In this document: positions 5,394-6,676 of the stretch, piece by piece
Position numbering within the stretch: the stretch's first letter is position 1
How the letters are laid out: each line of letters begins with the position of its first letter
Program-made: the position numbers and the translations under genes
Origin: JBCCZC01 sp039188505
Lineage (GTDB): Bacteria > Pseudomonadota > Gammaproteobacteria > Xanthomonadales > SZUA-38
NCBI GenBank assembly: GCA_039188505.1
Contig: JBCCZC010000324.1
Location: 1 to 6,676, forward strand
Direction: 5' to 3'
DNA: 6,676 bases
The notes under the pieces: generated by a model
What the model was told of the DNA's origin: nothing
The model's database searches: none
Seen by the model: only the letters and a program-made list of their open reading frames with translations

Positions 5394-6676
5394 CCTGCGC
5401 CTCGCGTGGCAGTCGATCCGGCGCAACCCCGTGCTGTCCGCGCTCATGGTCGCGGCCATCGCGGTCGGCATCGGCGCGTCCATGAGCACGATCACCGTGT
5501 ACTGGATGGGGAGCAAGAATCCCTTCCCCCAGGGCAATGAGCGGATCTACCACGTCCAGCTCGACAGCTATCCGGTCGGCCCGCGCTACGAGCCCGGGCA
5601 GGAGCCGCCCGATCAGATGAGCTACACCGACGCGACGAATCTCCTCGCGGACGATCGCGGTGATCGGCAGGTGGCAAGCTTCAAGACCTCGATGGCGCTG
5701 CGCCCGGACAACCCGGATGTGCGGCCGTTCATGACCCTCGTGCGAGCGACGAGCCGCGATTTCTTCGAGGTCTTCGAGGTCCCGTTCCTGTTCGGCAGCG
5801 GTTGGGATCCGAGCGCCGACGACGACGCTGCTCGCGTGGCGGTCCTGAGCCGCGAGACCAACGATCGGGTCTTCGGGGGTGAGAACTCCGTCGGCCGGAC
5901 GCTTCGAACCGACGTGGGCGAGTTCCAGGTCATCGGCGTCATCGACGAATGGAACCCGCAGCCCAAGTTCTACGACATGACCAACGGGGCGTTCAATGAC
6001 GCCGAAGATCTCTTCATTCCCTTCTCGAACGTCGCACCGCTCGAGCTCGGGCGAGCCGGCAACACGAACTGTGGGGGCGGTCCGCCGATCAACAGCTTCA
6101 GCGATTTCCTGGCCTCCGAATGCGTCTGGATCAGCTACTGGGTCGAGCTCGGCGAGAGCATGAGCGCGTCGGAGTACCGGAGCTATCTCGAGGGCTATAT
6201 CGCCCAGCAGAAGGAGCTCGGGCGCTTCGAGCGCGAGAGCAACTACCGGCTGCGCGACGTTCGTGAATGGCTCATCGAGGAGGAGGTCGTCGATGGCAGC
6301 ATCAAGGCCATGGTCTGGCTGTCGGTGCTGTTCCTGGTGGTCTGCCTGCTCAACACGGTCGGCCTGATCCTCGCCAAGTTCCTGGGCCGCTCGCCGCAGA
6401 TCGCCCTGCGCCGGGCCCTCGGCGCCAGCCGCACGGCCCTGCTCCAGCAGCATCTCGTCGAGGTCGTCATGATCGGTGCGATCGGTGGCGTGCTCGGCGC
6501 CGGGCTTGCCTGGCTGGGTCTCCTGGGGATCCGTGCGCTCATGGATTCGACCAACGCCTACCTCTACATGGACTGGACCATGGTCGGCGCCGCCATCCTG
6601 CTGGCGATGGCCTCCGCGGCCGTTGCCGGGCTCTACCCCGCCATCCGGATCGGTCGCATCGCGCCCGCCCGGCACC
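5383..6676 (+). CDS. MacB-like FtsX-family ABC permease (3' end just outside window)
   Basis: From ATG at 5383 the frame is open for 431 codons to the window edge. GGGAGG (5371-5376) lies 6 bases upstream, and the start overlaps the ATPase stop by 11 bases, implying coupled translation. The topology is that of a MacB permease: a short cytoplasmic N-terminus (NLRLAWQSIRRNP), TM1 ~17-42, a large periplasmic MacB-type core domain ~45-305 (RATSRDFFEVFEVPFLFG; VAVLSRETNDRVFGGENSVGRTL; FQVIGVIDEWNP), then TM2 ~308-331, TM3 ~360-385 and TM4 ~399-418. QIALRRALGASRTALLQQHLVE (339-360) is the conserved cytoplasmic coupling segment of FtsX/MacB permeases. LYPAIRIGRIAPAR (417-430) is the typical C-terminal motif, so probably only about 5-20 residues are missing. 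The periplasmic domain contains Cys230 and Cys247 in a Gly/Pro/Asn/Ser-rich insertion and could form a disulfide. The protein likely dimerises, or pairs with a second permease encoded downstream; that partner is an inference. Confidence 0.9.
   Translation, partial: MPYNLRLAWQSIRRNPVLSALMVAAIAVGIGASMSTITVYWMGSKNPFPQGNERIYHVQLDSYPVGPRYEPGQEPPDQMSYTDATNLLADDRGDRQVASFKTSMALRPDNPDVRPFMTLVRATSRDFFEVFEVPFLFGSGWDPSADDDAARVAVLSRETNDRVFGGENSVGRTLRTDVGEFQVIGVIDEWNPQPKFYDMTNGAFNDAEDLFIPFSNVAPLELGRAGNTNCGGGPPINSFSDFLASECVWISYWVELGESMSASEYRSYLEGYIAQQKELGRFERESNYRLRDVREWLIEEEVVDGSIKAMVWLSVLFLVVCLLNTVGLILAKFLGRSPQIALRRALGASRTALLQQHLVEVVMIGAIGGVLGAGLAWLGLLGIRALMDSTNAYLYMDWTMVGAAILLAMASAAVAGLYPAIRIGRIAPARH

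Noticed and set aside
4506..5537. 343-codon open frame on the minus strand
   Set aside because: It is antisense to the ABC ATPase, whose plus-strand frame has every ABC motif intact.
5332..6675. 447-codon open frame on the minus strand
   Set aside because: It is antisense to the permease, rich in His, Asp, Glu and Arg without domain structure, as expected opposite high-GC coding sequence.

Overview
The window is about 6.7 kb of compact, high-GC DNA whose codons strongly prefer G or C in third positions. It looks like chromosomal DNA from a gammaproteobacterium, possibly near the Lysobacterales (Xanthomonadales)/Wenzhouxiangella group. That placement is an inference from the close match of the RlmB-type methyltransferase to the enterobacterial protein and from the layout of the efflux cluster; no rRNA or other decisive marker is present. 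I see no tRNA, insertion sequence, CRISPR array or phage gene.

Left part, minus strand (positions 3227 down to 1): three genes are read leftwards. rlmB (23S rRNA Gm2251 methyltransferase, inferred TTG start) overlaps a GuaD-like zinc-dependent deaminase by 4 bases (ATGA), so the two are almost certainly one operon with coupled translation. After a 198-base gap holding a strong hairpin comes a secreted outer-membrane/cell-wall protein. It has a signal peptide, a beta-rich N-terminal part, an internal OmpA-type peptidoglycan-binding domain, and the first cadherin/Ig-like tandem-type repeat. It runs off the left edge and is probably much longer.

Right part, plus strand (3391 to the right edge): an operon for a MacAB-type tripartite exporter with three tightly packed genes. 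These are a membrane-anchored periplasmic adaptor (HlyD/MacA type), a LolD/MacB-type ABC ATPase, and a separate FtsX/MacB-like permease that overlaps the ATPase gene by 11 bases and is cut by the right edge close to its natural end. Unlike E. coli MacB, ATPase and permease are separate polypeptides. No TolC-like outer-membrane channel is in the window.

The most interesting part is the 163-base divergent region between rlmB and the adaptor gene (3228-3390). It holds two TGTCC/GGACA palindromes with centres about 20 bases (two helical turns) apart, then a near-consensus -24/-12 (sigma-54) promoter element just before the adaptor start. This is the layout expected for control by a sigma-54 enhancer-binding activator. 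It suggests that the exporter is an inducible, stress- or signal-responsive system rather than a housekeeping one. A candidate sigma-70 promoter for rlmB points the other way.
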